From Adiantum capillus-veneris (Eukaryota; Streptophyta; Polypodiopsida; Polypodiales; Pteridaceae): DNA of 64,000 nt. Position 1 is the stretch's first letter, and each line of letters opens with the position of its first letter. A model generated the notes under the pieces. The model saw only the letters and a program-made list of their open reading frames with translations. It made no database searches and had not been told where the DNA came from. The position numbers were made by a program, and so were the translations under genes. Positions 36,125 to 46,484 of the stretch are shown here, piece after piece. The stretch is from NCBI GenBank assembly GCA_014529385.2, contig CM043953.1, forward strand, positions 93,809,342-93,873,341, given 5' to 3'.

Positions 36125-36719
36125 CTAGTGAGCTATTTCATTTCGATAGATTGCTTCTGGAGGCAGCAAAGCGAGTTACATTTAAATAGCAAAGGAAAAC
36201 GAGGATTTATCTATGCCTGGCTAAACCTGAAAAATATGAAGGTATGAATGTCAACACAGGTCCCTTGTGCAAACAAACAAATAAAACATCTCACTCCTCT
36301 TAACACATTGGCAGCTGTTGAAACATCTCATCTCTATTTTTGTATTACCAAGCCAATATTCACCTTCAAAAACTGCAACTTAGCAAATTTGAAGTAAATA
36401 TCTCCAAGATACATGACTGCAAGCTCAGCATGCATAGTTTGTACTACATAAAATCACATCCCCTCACATGACTTGAGGTCACAGGAGACACTCATAAAAC
36501 ATCTCCTGCATTTTTACAAACCATCACACGAGATGTTGTTGGCTCTTGTCAGAAAGAGTTTCTCAAATCCTTTCTTTTGCCACGACCAAGCATCTCACGA
36601 GCAGTGTGACACAAAAACCCATTACCAGGGTATGAAACCTGGAAACGTTGAGGCGAAACCTACAAAATGCACATCCTCCTTGAAAATTGAAACCTCTCTG
36701 TATGGAATCTAGAGTCACG

Positions 36720-36799
<80 letters not shown>

Positions 36800-37030
36800 A
36801 TGTATATACACATGCATACACATACGTACATGCATGCATACACAAATATGCACACAACACACAATAAAACACTCTCTCTCACCCATATATGTATAAATTA
36901 TACAAAAAAGAAGGATTATATAATCTCGGCAAGTGTCCAATGGCTCTAATCTACAAATCACAGAAAGACCATTCAGGTGAAGTCCTTGGGGGTGTCTATA
37001 CCTCATGCGGCAAAATGCATGGCTCTCTTG
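36125..37030. other. Probable intron/upstream region of the YqaJ-like gene; CA/TG repeat
   Basis: No exon recognised. Contains a (CA)n block directly followed by a (TG)n block at 36719-36799, an inverted arrangement able to form a hairpin. Confidence 0.4.
36719..36799. repeat. (CA)n-(TG)n inverted dinucleotide repeat
   Basis: About 19 CA units meet about 19 TG units with a short GTGAG interruption; the halves are self-complementary. Confidence 0.93.
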
Positions 37031-37037
37031 TAACTCC

Positions 37038-38260
37038 TGTCACGTGACACATCCAACCCTATGTGTCCGTGGACAAGCTACAACATGACCAAGGTCCAGT
37101 TCAGTCAAGTCGGTCTAGAATAGGAAGTGATTTGGCACTTTGGTGAGTCTGTTCGCAATTCGTGCATGTCCAGACACTTAGATTAGATGCATATCCTCCG
37201 GTTGCACACAGCATGATCATCAGCATTCCCATCAGAATCCATCAGGGGACTTTTCCAGTGCATTTAACCTATTTTCCCTATTTTTGACATTTTTCACTTA
37301 TTATTTTCAAGTGACTTTTGTTGGAAAGTAGGTAGGGCAATTTTGCTAAGATAATATATAAGCAAACCAAAGCTAGCACTTTCTGGCAAAAGAGGCAGCA
37401 GGAACTCAGTTCAACAGGCACCTTCTCAACAAGACCCCTACAGGCCTAGTGTTTTTGCATCTGCAAGAAGGTCTAGCGTTTTGCACCCAGATCAGCCAAC
37501 GTTTTTGCAACTGCAGCAACCTGGCGACAACAGAAGACAGATCAACCCTAGCGTTAGCAGTTTACACCAGCTCATCAACAACGTTTTTGCAGATCAAGAC
37601 AAATCAGCCCTAGCGTTTTTGCATCAGCCTGACCCATCAGCGTTTCTGCAGATGTTCGCGACAGAATCAGCCCTAGACTCAGCGTTTTCAGTTTTCAGCC
37701 TTTAGACACAGCAGAACAAGTCCCTAACCTCGCAGATCTCACCTTCCGACAGCAGTTCCTCACCGCACGGTGGGATCCATTGAAGTTTACAGTTTCAGCC
37801 CAAAAAATGCAGATTTCAGCATCTGCGTTTTCAGCGCGTCGTCGTCACATCGTCGTCAGTGACATAGAGTCAAAATTCAGCAGATAAAGATTTGGAAATT
37901 TCAGCCCTTAGCATTTTCAGATTTCAGCCCATCTCGTCGTCGTCCTCATCGTCGTCGACATCGTCGGCAAGTCCAAGCATTGTAGAGATTTGTGCAATCA
38001 ATAGTAGACCATTCTCGCCATCGAGAGTGGGGCCCTTGGAAGAGGGTTTACAATGTCTCTGGTGTCGTAATCTCTTCTCTCTCTACCTCTCAGTCTCATG
38101 CACTTTCATTCACAGTGTCCATTCACTTTGTTTGTATCCATTGCATTCTCTTACTAAAGGAACGGAAGGCTCTCCCTTCCATAAGTAAAAGGAACCCTTG
38201 AGCACAGTTTGGAGTACTCATCTTGAGCAAAATTCAACATCCATTCCGTTGCACCTTACA
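37038..38260 (+). repeat. Left outer LTR of element D
   Basis: Starts TGTCACGTGACAC and ends GCACCTTACA. A TATATAAG-like box lies near 37360. Downstream of it, between about 37446 and 37690, about eight copies of a motif close to AGCGTTTTTGCA are spaced through the presumed transcribed leader. Confidence 0.92.
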
Positions 38261-38261
38261 T

Positions 38262-38273
38262 TGGTATCAGAGC
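38262..38273 (+). promoter_or_regulatory. Primer-binding site of element D, left LTR
   Basis: TGGTATCAGAGC one base after the LTR. Confidence 0.92.
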
Positions 38274-38284
38274 TTTGGCATTTG

Positions 38285-38620
38285 AGAAAAGAGTCGCGAC
38301 AACTCTTACATGTGTCGCGCTTGCTCATGCTCATGCTCTATGGCTGCCTTTCTTTCTGCGTGTCTACGATTCATTTCTGCTTTTATTTCTTTGCATTCAC
38401 GATCAAATTCTACCATTCTTTCTGCTTGTCTTACTTCGCGTTCTAACTTCCTTTCCATAAACATCAAGTCCAAAGCCTCCATAGGAGTTAGTGCAATCCT
38501 TGGCGTAGATGGGGAAAGGGGAGGGTCGGAAAAACCTCCTGGTAAGGAGAATTCTTCTTCGCCTCTCTCATGCTCATCACCTCCAAGCGAAGTATCCATT
38601 CCCCTTCGAGTGATGACCAT
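38285..38620 (-). pseudogene. N-terminal part of the element D gag-like ORF, inverted
   Basis: Minus-strand frame starting MVITRRGMDTSLGGDEHERGEEE at 38620 and running to a TAA after HEQARHM. It is strongly charged and probably helical (ERKLEREVRQAERMVEFDREC). It is cut at about 38285, where it meets the leader of the left LTR in opposite orientation. The segment 38285-38445 matches 49653-49815, a second copy in the same orientation. No known Gag motif is recognised. Confidence 0.55.
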
Positions 38621-38624
38621 CCAC

Positions 38625-39044
38625 TATGCGCTTTGGTTCTTAAGTTCACGAGGAACTTGGGTTCTTGTGGGTCTTGGGTTCTTGGGTTCTTGAGGGTCTT
38701 GAGGTTCTTCTTTCGCTTGCAATCTGTGTTAGAGAAGGATCTTCTCTTCACCCAAGTTCTTCTCTTTTCCGCGGGTGCACCCCTTGGCGGCCTTGCGCTC
38801 ACACCAAGGTTGCTTTTTCCCACCTCACGTTGATTGGCCGGCCGCTAAGTGCACGGTCCGCTCTCAATGAGTGAAAAGAGGCACAAGGGGAGGCTGGACA
38901 AGCCCTTCTTTCTTGGGTTTCCTGTCACTCTTCAAAAACACGATTAGGAATCGACACACCCAAGTGGACTTGGGTTACGTGCGACCGCAACAAGCAAAAA
39001 AAATATTGTGGTTCTTTCCTTGAGTGATACAGAACACTGCCGAA
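38625..39044 (-). other. Leader between the inverted primer-binding site and gag-like ORF of element D
   Basis: Non-coding leader of the inverted unit. A short array of GGGTTCTTG-type repeats lies at about 38634-38710 on the plus strand. Confidence 0.5.
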
Positions 39045-39056
39045 GCTCTAATACCA
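39045..39056 (-). promoter_or_regulatory. Primer-binding site next to the inverted LTR of element D
   Basis: Minus-strand TGGTATTAGAGC, one substitution from the usual site, directly beside the LTR end at 39058. Confidence 0.85.
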
Positions 39057-40114
39057 ATGTAAGGTGCAGCAGAATGAATGTTGAACTTTGCTCAAGACAA
39101 GTGCTCCGAACTGTGCTCAAGGGTTCCTTTTACTTACGGAAGGGAGAGCCTTCCGGTCCTTTAGTGAGAGAGTGCAATGGAAACAAACAAAGCGATAAAC
39201 ACTGTGAATGAAGGTGCATGAGACTGAGATAGAGAGAGAAGAATACGACACCAGAGACGACGTAAACCGCGGAAGTGAATGTTGAACTTTGCTCAAGATG
39301 AGTGCTCCGAACTGTGCTCAAGGGTTCCTTGGAAGGGAGAGCCTTCCGTTCCTTCAGTGAGAGAGTGCAATGGACACAAACAAAGTGAACGGACACTGTG
39401 AATAGAAGTGCATGAGACTGAGAGATAGAGAGAGAAGAATACGACACCAGAATGTTGTCAAACCCTCCTCCGAAGACCCCAATCTCTATGGCGGTCTACT
39501 TATGATTGCACAAATCTCTACAATGCTTGGACTTGCCGACGATGTCGACGATGATGAGGACGATGGCGAGACGGGCTGAAATCTGAAAACGCTAAAACGC
39601 TAAGGCTGAAATCTGCAAATCTTGTATTTGCTGAATTTTGACTCTATGTTGATGATGATGTCGATGGTGACGACGCGCTGAAAACGCAGATGCTGAAATC
39701 TCCGTTTTCCGGGCTGAATCTGTGAACTACGCCGGATCTGATCGTGCGGCTAGAATCTGCTGCGGGAAGGTGAGATCTGTGAGGTTCAAGACTTGTACTG
39801 CGGGTGCTAGCTGCTAAAAACTGAAAAAGTTGGTCTTCTTGCGGCCTTGTCGCGACGGAACTGCAAAAACGCTGAGGTCCAACCTGATCCAAAAACGCTA
39901 GGGGCTGAATTCTGTTGTTCGGGGGAATCCACTAACGCTAGGGCTGATCTGTTGTCGTGAAGGAGTTCTGCTGTGTCTGCTAATGCCGAAGCTGCTCTGC
40001 AATGCAAAAACACCAAGGCTTTGTGCTGTTGTTCTACTACATCCAAAAACGCTAGGTCTTGCAATCTGCAAAACGCTAGGCCTTTTGATGGGGTTTCGCT
40101 GAGAAGTTGCCGGT

Positions 40115-40215
40115 CAAGGTTGTAAGGTACGTAGTATTCGGTACGTGTTCGGTATGTACTGTACGTTGTACCGTATGGATTGGGCCATAAGGTACGTAAA
40201 ATTCGTGGTATATTT
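40115..40215. repeat. hAT 1 left terminal region with GTACGT motifs
   Basis: Terminal inverted repeat followed by at least seven near-copies of GGTACGT within 100 bp. Confidence 0.85.
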
Positions 40216-40534
40216 TTTAAAAGCTAAAAATACAAAGAATTTCAAATTTATATACAACCTATCTAGTTTAAAAACACTGCACAATACTTAAACATAGTCA
40301 CAACTTTCCAAAAACACTTAAAATCACCCCACAAGTTAAGTAACCGCTAGAATCGAGTCCAGACCACATGGCATAGTGTAAGTCAAAAGTACATAACTGA
40401 ATGCTGAATCCTGATACAAAAATAACATAGTCACTCAATGAAGAGTCTGGGTGGCTCAAGCAACAAAATAAAAAGCATAAATGAGTCATGACAAATGTCC
40501 AAGTCCCAAGACCCAAAGCACTGGGCAATCACTA

Positions 40535-43387
40535 CTACTCAAAATCATCATCAGAGGTTGATGAAGACTCAGAGAGCATGTCTCCATCTGTCAAGACATT
40601 GCCCTCATCATCATAATCGGGCTCTCTCTCCTCTGGCACAGATGCTAGGGGTGCATCACGCTCATCTGGATCATCAGCCTCTGAACTCTGGGTGTGGATG
40701 AGTCGAACAGCCTCATTGGCTCGTTTACGAGCAGGCCGAACGGGTAACTTTCCTCTGCGAATGCTCTCTCTGTGTGCAACCTCTGGATCTGCAGCAGCAA
40801 TGCGAAGAGGAATACTGTAAGCTCGAGAGCGAGATCTAGTGACCCGACGATCCACGCTCTCTAGCTCCCTGTGCAACTCTCGAAGGATCTCCTCCTGCTC
40901 ATCTCTAATCCGTGCATCGACCTCCTCCGCAGTAGGATCTGCCACCATCTTCAACTCTGTGGGATCCACCTACAATGACAAGACAAAACATAGTCCATGA
41001 TTCAACACTGTCTTTTGATCATTGACTTGTTTTCATAAATGTGCATGTAAATCTCACCTGCTTGGGTGTCCCCAAGGCATGAAAGTTGCGCACAAGCCGC
41101 ATGTTAGCACGGCAATAAACCAATCTCTCTAACTGCTTGGTGCTAAGACGATTGCGGATCTTCGTGTGAATAAGAGAGTATGCACTCCAGTTGCGCTCGC
41201 ATGCCCCAGCTGAGCAATCCTACAGCAATTCAAATAGCGAACACTCATGGGTCACAAGTGTCACGTGTGACAATATAGATTCATCATGCCATAAATATAA
41301 ATTATAATTTAGACTTCAGTATTCACCTGAGAAAGGATGCGCAATGCAAGGTGGCACAACTTGGGAAGGCCCTGGCGTCCATAGTTCTGCCACCATGTTA
41401 AAGGAAGCTTGGTAGCTTCCTTTCTCAATGCTACGGACCGCACAAAGGTGGGTCCTAAACTGTTCATGTAGCTACTCATCTCTGAATCCAGAATCAATTG
41501 CTCATCCTCATCGTATATAATGTTTAGATATTCAGAGCGTAGTGTGAGCAATGAAGCCTCCTCAAACAATTCTTGGCTCTTGTAGAGAGGATGGAGAACT
41601 GCAGTCATCCCATGGATGGGACGACGCATGAACTGCCATCGAGTCTCTACAATAGCCAAAATATCATCACGACTGCAAACAAAATAGTCACAGTAAGTAT
41701 GTGTTTTGAAAAATTATAAATAGACATGTCACATGAGGACATTAGAGCACTTTGTAGTTTGTACTTACCGATCCTATGTCAATGAGGTACATCCAGAAAT
41801 GTGTGTCTTCATCTGCATAAACAGATGATACACCAACCCAAGTGTAGAGCCCTCCATGTCTGTGACCCGTAGTAATACATACAATGGCTGTAGAGCCACT
41901 GCCAAGGACTGCACCTGTGTCCAGAAGGTCTCATCAAGAACCTTTCTTTGAATGTACTTGGTCGCCTCTGACTGAGCGTGGTGCATCAATCTCCACTTTG
42001 GATCCACAACTGTCTACAACAGTGGATCTCTCAATCTGAACAGCCTCTGAAGCACCAGATGCATGTATGCAAATCTGGTCTTCGAGGAACGCACCATGTC
42101 TACTATGCTGTGGCTCCTGAAGATTGCCAAGGCCTGGTGTTTTTTGCGGAAAAAAGTGGTAAGCTTAGACGCATCAGACACTGTAGGCTGCACCAAGGGA
42201 AGTTTGCCTATGTCCTCCATGAGAAGGTCTAGGCAATGTGCAGCGCATGGTGTCCACACAATGTGCTTGAACTCAATCTCCACCATATCCCCCATGGCCT
42301 TGCAATTGGAGACATTATCAGTGACCACCTACAATGAGTCATGACAAGATATTAAATGAAGTGTGGACATTATTACGTTGGACAATGTATGCAAAATTCA
42401 AATGTGCATGCCACATAGTCAGGAATCAGTATCTACCTGCACGACGTTCTTCTCCCCAACCTCCTTGATGGCCTGGCGAATATGTTTGAAGATGAACTCC
42501 GCAGAAATGCGTTCTCCAGCTTTCCCTGCATCCACGGCTCGTAAGAAGTATGTGCCCAAGCAGGAGGAAACAAGGATATTGATAATGTGGCGCCTCCGCG
42601 TGTCACTCCACCCATCAGAAAGAATAGTGCATCCAAATTGTTGCCACCCAACCTTCACTGGAGTCAATGCTCGGTCTATGATCTCTTTTTGGTCGTCAAG
42701 CATGGTAGTGCGCATCTTTTGGTAGTCAAGACCATTCCAGGAATCTGTAGCACCAACCTGTGAAATAGCTCTCACCATCCTCTTCCATTGATCAGTCTTC
42801 AACACATTGAATGCAATGTTGCACTCTATGAGAGTCCGCGCAATCTCCATCTCTGCAACTTTCTGTCACTCTTTTACCCATGAATCACTGTGTACACGTG
42901 ATGGCAATGTGGTTTGCCTTGGGCCACGTACACCCTCAACCCCACCTGCACTTGCTGTTGAAGCACTAGCACCCTCATCCTCAGCCTGTGAAACACGAGC
43001 TCTCTTTCTACTAGTGCCTGCAAATGATGGCGCTGCAGACGCAGAGCCGCCAATATCTCCAAGTAATGCATCTTGCAAGGCATCCTCTGCTGCTGTTGCT
43101 GCTGCACGTGCTCCCCCTGACTGTGACGATGCAATAGATCCTGGAGGAAAATGCTCCAAAATCAAGGCATCCCTCAATGCTTGCGGGATAGTCTCGCAAC
43201 CCCCACAATGTCCAGTGGTGCCAATACCAGTGAGGTGCTTCAAAACCCTGGTAATTGTACTGGTCATCTGCTCTCCGCAGTACTTGCACACCCAAGTGCG
43301 AGTCCCTAAACCTGCTTGGCCTCCTGTGTTGACAACTCTCAGGACATTGGTGTGCTCGGCCCAAAGAGGATTAGGTCGACGAGGCAT
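40535..43387 (-). pseudogene. hAT transposase, five exons, three nonsense codons
   Basis: Exons by splice signals: 43387-42437, 42328-41769, 41672-41327, 41219-41058 and 40969-40535. All four introns are GT-AG and 88-108 bp long. Together the exons give 2454 bp, exactly 818 codons, ending in TGA at 40535-40537. Domains in order: BED zinc finger (WVCKYCGEQM, residues about 35-75), an Ala/Ser-rich linker, DUF659-type core (GCTILSDGWSDTRRRH), a VTDNVSNC block spliced across exons 1-2, WTPCAAHCLDLLMEDIG, and in exons 3-4 the C-terminal dimerisation region (WWQNYGRQGLPKL, then ACERNWSAYSLIHTK). In-frame stops are TGA 42866-42868, TAG 42014-42016 and TAG 41774-41776. A splice-acceptor-like sequence just before the ATG suggests a 5' UTR intron. 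Confidence 0.92.
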
Positions 43388-43689
43388 GATAACTCTGCAA
43401 CACAATTAACGCAAACTTCAAAGTTGAATACAAAACTTACAATCTTTCGCGAGGTCACGACTCTAGAGTGCCTCCTTCAGGCTTGCAGACTCCAAACACA
43501 AAGGGAGGGAGGGAGGGAGAACCTTATCGGCGGCGTTCCACACTTCCTTTGTCTCTGTGCAGACACTGTGCAGACTCTTGAGACTGAGTTCTAACTTCTG
43601 CTACTCTGTAATGTGGTAATAAGATAGGTTGGCTTATAAAAAGGCTCGCCCAAAGAGTCCGACCAGGCGGATAAGCAACCGACGGTCGA

Positions 43690-43801
43690 ATTTTTTTTTT
43701 TAAAGCCATGCACGTACAGAATCGTACGGTACGTACGGATTTCGTACGGAAGTACCGTACGGTACGGAAGGCAGCCGGACGTACGTACGGAAACAACTAT
43801 G
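43690..43801. repeat. hAT 1 right terminal region with GTACGT motifs
   Basis: Dense CGTACGG/GGTACGG copies end at the terminal repeat ...GGAAACAACTATG. Confidence 0.85.
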
Positions 43802-44099
43802 TTGCCGGTTGAGCAAGATGCTTCTGCTGCCTCTTTTGCCAGAAAGTATTAGCTCTGGTTTGCTTAAATATTATCTTAGCAGAATTGCCCTAGCTAGTTC
43901 CCAACAAAAGTCACTTAATAAATAAGTGAAAAATGTCAAAAATAGGAAAAATAGGTTTAATGCACTGGAAAATTCTCCTGATGGATTCTGATGGGAATGC
44001 TGATGATCATGCTGTGTGCAACCCGAGGATATGCATCTAATCTAAGTGATTGGTCATGCATGGTTTGCGAACAGACTCACAAAAGTGCCAGATCACTTC

Positions 44100-44846
44100 C
44101 TATTCTAGACTGACTTGACTCAACTGAACACTGGTCGTGCTGTAGCTTGTCCACGAACACATAAAGTTGGATGTGTCACGTGACATCCCTTCCTTTTCAA
44201 AGTGACATACTAGTACCGAACTGTATGGCGTCGAGGGAGATCGCCAATAACATCCTCGAAAGGACTCTTTGCCGGCCCACTCTGAGGTGTGGGTCGTGCG
44301 ATACTTCAACTTCATAAAGATCTGCAATGCTTGCTTCTTTGGGCCGCGCCGAGAGCGACACAAAATCATTTGTAGCTCCTTCAATGCTTCAACTTTGTCT
44401 ATGGACGTAGGTCCATCTTCTTCAAGAATCTCCAAGGCTGAAAATTCTTGAAACCACTTCCAACATAAAAACATGAACATACCTATTCCATGTAAAGTGA
44501 TTGGAAAAAATCTCGTCTTCTTCAAAGATTGTGCATTCAATGGAGATGAACAAATAGACGGAGTGCCAAACCGTTCACCACACACACGTAAACAATGAGA
44601 TCGAATCTTGTCTTTCTGATCTAAATCAATCAGCTGTGGCAATTCACAATGGAAATGCCCATGCTTGATGCTCAAACTTTCTTGTGCTCCTTCGGAAAAT
44701 GTGTAAAGCCAAGGAAGAGACATGGAATGTGACTTCCTTGAATGAATACTTTTCAGCTTTTCATGAATAATCCGCATGCATCCGTGCTCATTCATGAGTG
44801 AAACGTGCTCAACGTACAATATGTCATGCCTATGAAAAGGGCTCAC
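44100..44846 (-). pseudogene. 3' ORF of element D (inverted copy), unknown product
   Basis: A 248-codon minus-strand frame, open but crossing into the LTR at 44185. Residues up to about 220 belong to the element. It contains EFSALEILEEDGPTSIDKVEALKELQ and CRSRRGPKKQALQ. The same segment in plus orientation at about 49840-50339 is broken by frameshifts. I recognise no family. Its position directly before the polypurine tract makes it the last ORF of element D. Confidence 0.5.
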
Positions 44847-44868
44847 ATAAAGACGCTGACTAAAACAC

Positions 44869-45301
44869 TGTGAGGATTCTAGATGCTAATCTTTAATTAA
44901 GTACTTAAACTCATGATTAAGACTTAAGAAACTTGAACTGTACTCGAGACAAGACTTAGAAGACTCTATGTTTGATTGATTGAATGTGTGATACAAGGGC
45001 TCCTTATATAGGAAACGAAGAGACATAAATGAAAAGACACGTCTCTTGGTGAAGAGACACGACTTTAGACGTAAAGACACATCCTTTCGGCGAAGAGCTG
45101 CAACCATTGGGCGAAGAGTCGCACTCGTAGAGCGAAGGGGTGTGACCAATCGTCGAAGGAGTGTGGCTTTTGGCGAAGAGACACGTCCTTTGGGCGAAGG
45201 GGTGTGACCATCCAAGCGCAGGGATTCTCCTTGGCATGACACTTCGCGTATCTGCAACTAGGAGTAGATGTATTGCTGTTAACATAGTCACAATCGTGAC
45301 A
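44869..45301 (-). repeat. 3' LTR of element F
   Basis: Read on the minus strand it begins TGTCACGATTG after a purine tract (AAATGGGAGGGAA). A TATA-type box (CTTATATAGG, plus strand) lies at about 45003. Upstream of it the LTR holds about seven copies of a CTCTTCGCC-like motif at 20-30 bp spacing. Confidence 0.92.
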
Positions 45302-45519
45302 TTCCCTCCCATTTAAAATAAGAGCCGGTGTCAAAGAAATGACTTCTGATGTTGATAGAACTCTGGAAAAGCATTGAATCTTCGAAAATCTTCAATCTTT
45401 GAGTTATCTGAAACCTTTGTCTTTAACCTTTGCCTCTTGCGAAACCTTTTTGCTTTGATTGCTAAATCCCATGTCATTGCACTATTCAAAGACTTTTTAG
45501 AGGAATCTGGCATAATCAG

Positions 45520-46464
45520 GTTGACTGCAACAAGAGGTTGATCTTCAAAATTCTTCGTGTGATGTAAGATTTCTGGTTCAAAATCTTCCAGTAACTGCGA
45601 AATATTTTGGGAAGAGGAAATCTTCTAAAGGTACTCTTCAGATGGGGTAACTTCAACTTTAGTAATCTCTGGAGAGGATTTTGGCTTGAGACTGTAATCA
45701 TCTTCCAATAATGAATCCCAAAATTCTTCAAAATCATCTTCTGGAACTGTAACTTCATGACTTGTAACTGGCATATCATCATCCAGTAAAGAATCAAAGA
45801 AAGCATGGTCGTCTTCAGACTCGGAATCTGCAACTATATCTTTATCTTTGTCTTCATCAATTGATTAAGGAGAAATTAATGAATTCAAAAATTCATTAAT
45901 AATAATATCTGCATCTGCATCGGGGATCATATTCGTTTCATAATCCACTTTATCATTCTGTTTGACTAGTACACATGAGGTTTGAATCACTCTTTCCGCA
46001 TGAGAAAGCCCGTGTAAAGTCAATTCACGTCCATCTTTGAACAAATTGATAGTATGTCCTCGAAAGCTAATTGCTGGATCATATTGGAATAACCAATGTT
46101 GACAAAGAATCATGTCATAATAAGATAAAGGCATGACTTCGAAATCCAATTGATCTGCATAAGTTTGAATCTCAAACTGCAATTGTCGAACTGTTTGATC
46201 ACAAGTTAAAATCGATCCATCTGCTAATTCCACATCATATAAGTGAGATGTCTTCTGAGTTGGTAAGCCAAGCTGTTGAACTATCTGAGTGCTGACGAAA
46301 TTATTCGAGCATCCGGTATCTACCAAAATATTGATGGAGCGACCATTGATAGCTCCAAGTAAGCTCAAAACTTGCTTTGAGAGAGGCTCCAAAACTGAAG
46401 AATTGCATTGAGTATGCTTCATAAGAATAGTTGTATCCTCGGAGACTCGAATCGTATTGACCAC
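45520..46464 (-). pseudogene. Aspartic protease and acidic tail of element F
   Basis: The frame 46464-45865 carries NILVDTGCSNNFVSTQIVQQLGLP, the Asp-Thr-Gly active site, then DMILCQHWLFQYDPAISF, the C-terminal retropepsin signature. It runs about 199 codons to TAA. An acidic region (DKDKDIVADSESEDDHAFFDSLLDDD) follows in the same frame after the stop. The further 3' sequence SAMTWDL and KRFRKRQRLK is shared with the second F copy at 54.7-55.3 kb. The frame differs from that of gag. The first codon of the open frame is GTG; no ATG precedes the protease domain. Confidence 0.85.
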
Positions 46465-46484
46465 TTATCCTTAGCAGAATCTGG

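Larger units (their letters stand above)
40115..43801 (-). mobile_element. hAT transposon 1, complete, in the inverted LTR of element D
   Basis: An exact 8-bp target duplication TTGCCGGT flanks it (40107-40114 and 43802-43809). The ends are imperfect inverted repeats, CAAGGTTGTAAGGTACGTA on the left and CATAGTTGTTTCCGTACGTA read inward from the right. Both subterminal regions are full of GGTACGT/TACGTACGG motifs, probably transposase-binding sites. It encodes one five-exon transposase on the minus strand. The 8-bp duplication, BED finger and transposase type establish the hAT superfamily. Confidence 0.96.
39058..44185 (-). repeat. Inverted middle LTR of element D, split by a hAT transposon
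   Basis: Reverse complement of the outer LTRs: 39058-40114 and 43810-44185. The right edge GTGTCACGTGACA is followed by a minus-strand polypurine tract (GAAAAGGAAGGGA). A local tandem duplication of about 205 bp occupies about 39080-39465 and is absent from the outer LTRs. Confidence 0.88.

Noticed and set aside
42807-43409. 200-codon plus-strand open frame
   Set aside because: Antisense shadow of the BED-finger exon of the hAT transposase, whose splice pattern and domains are clear.
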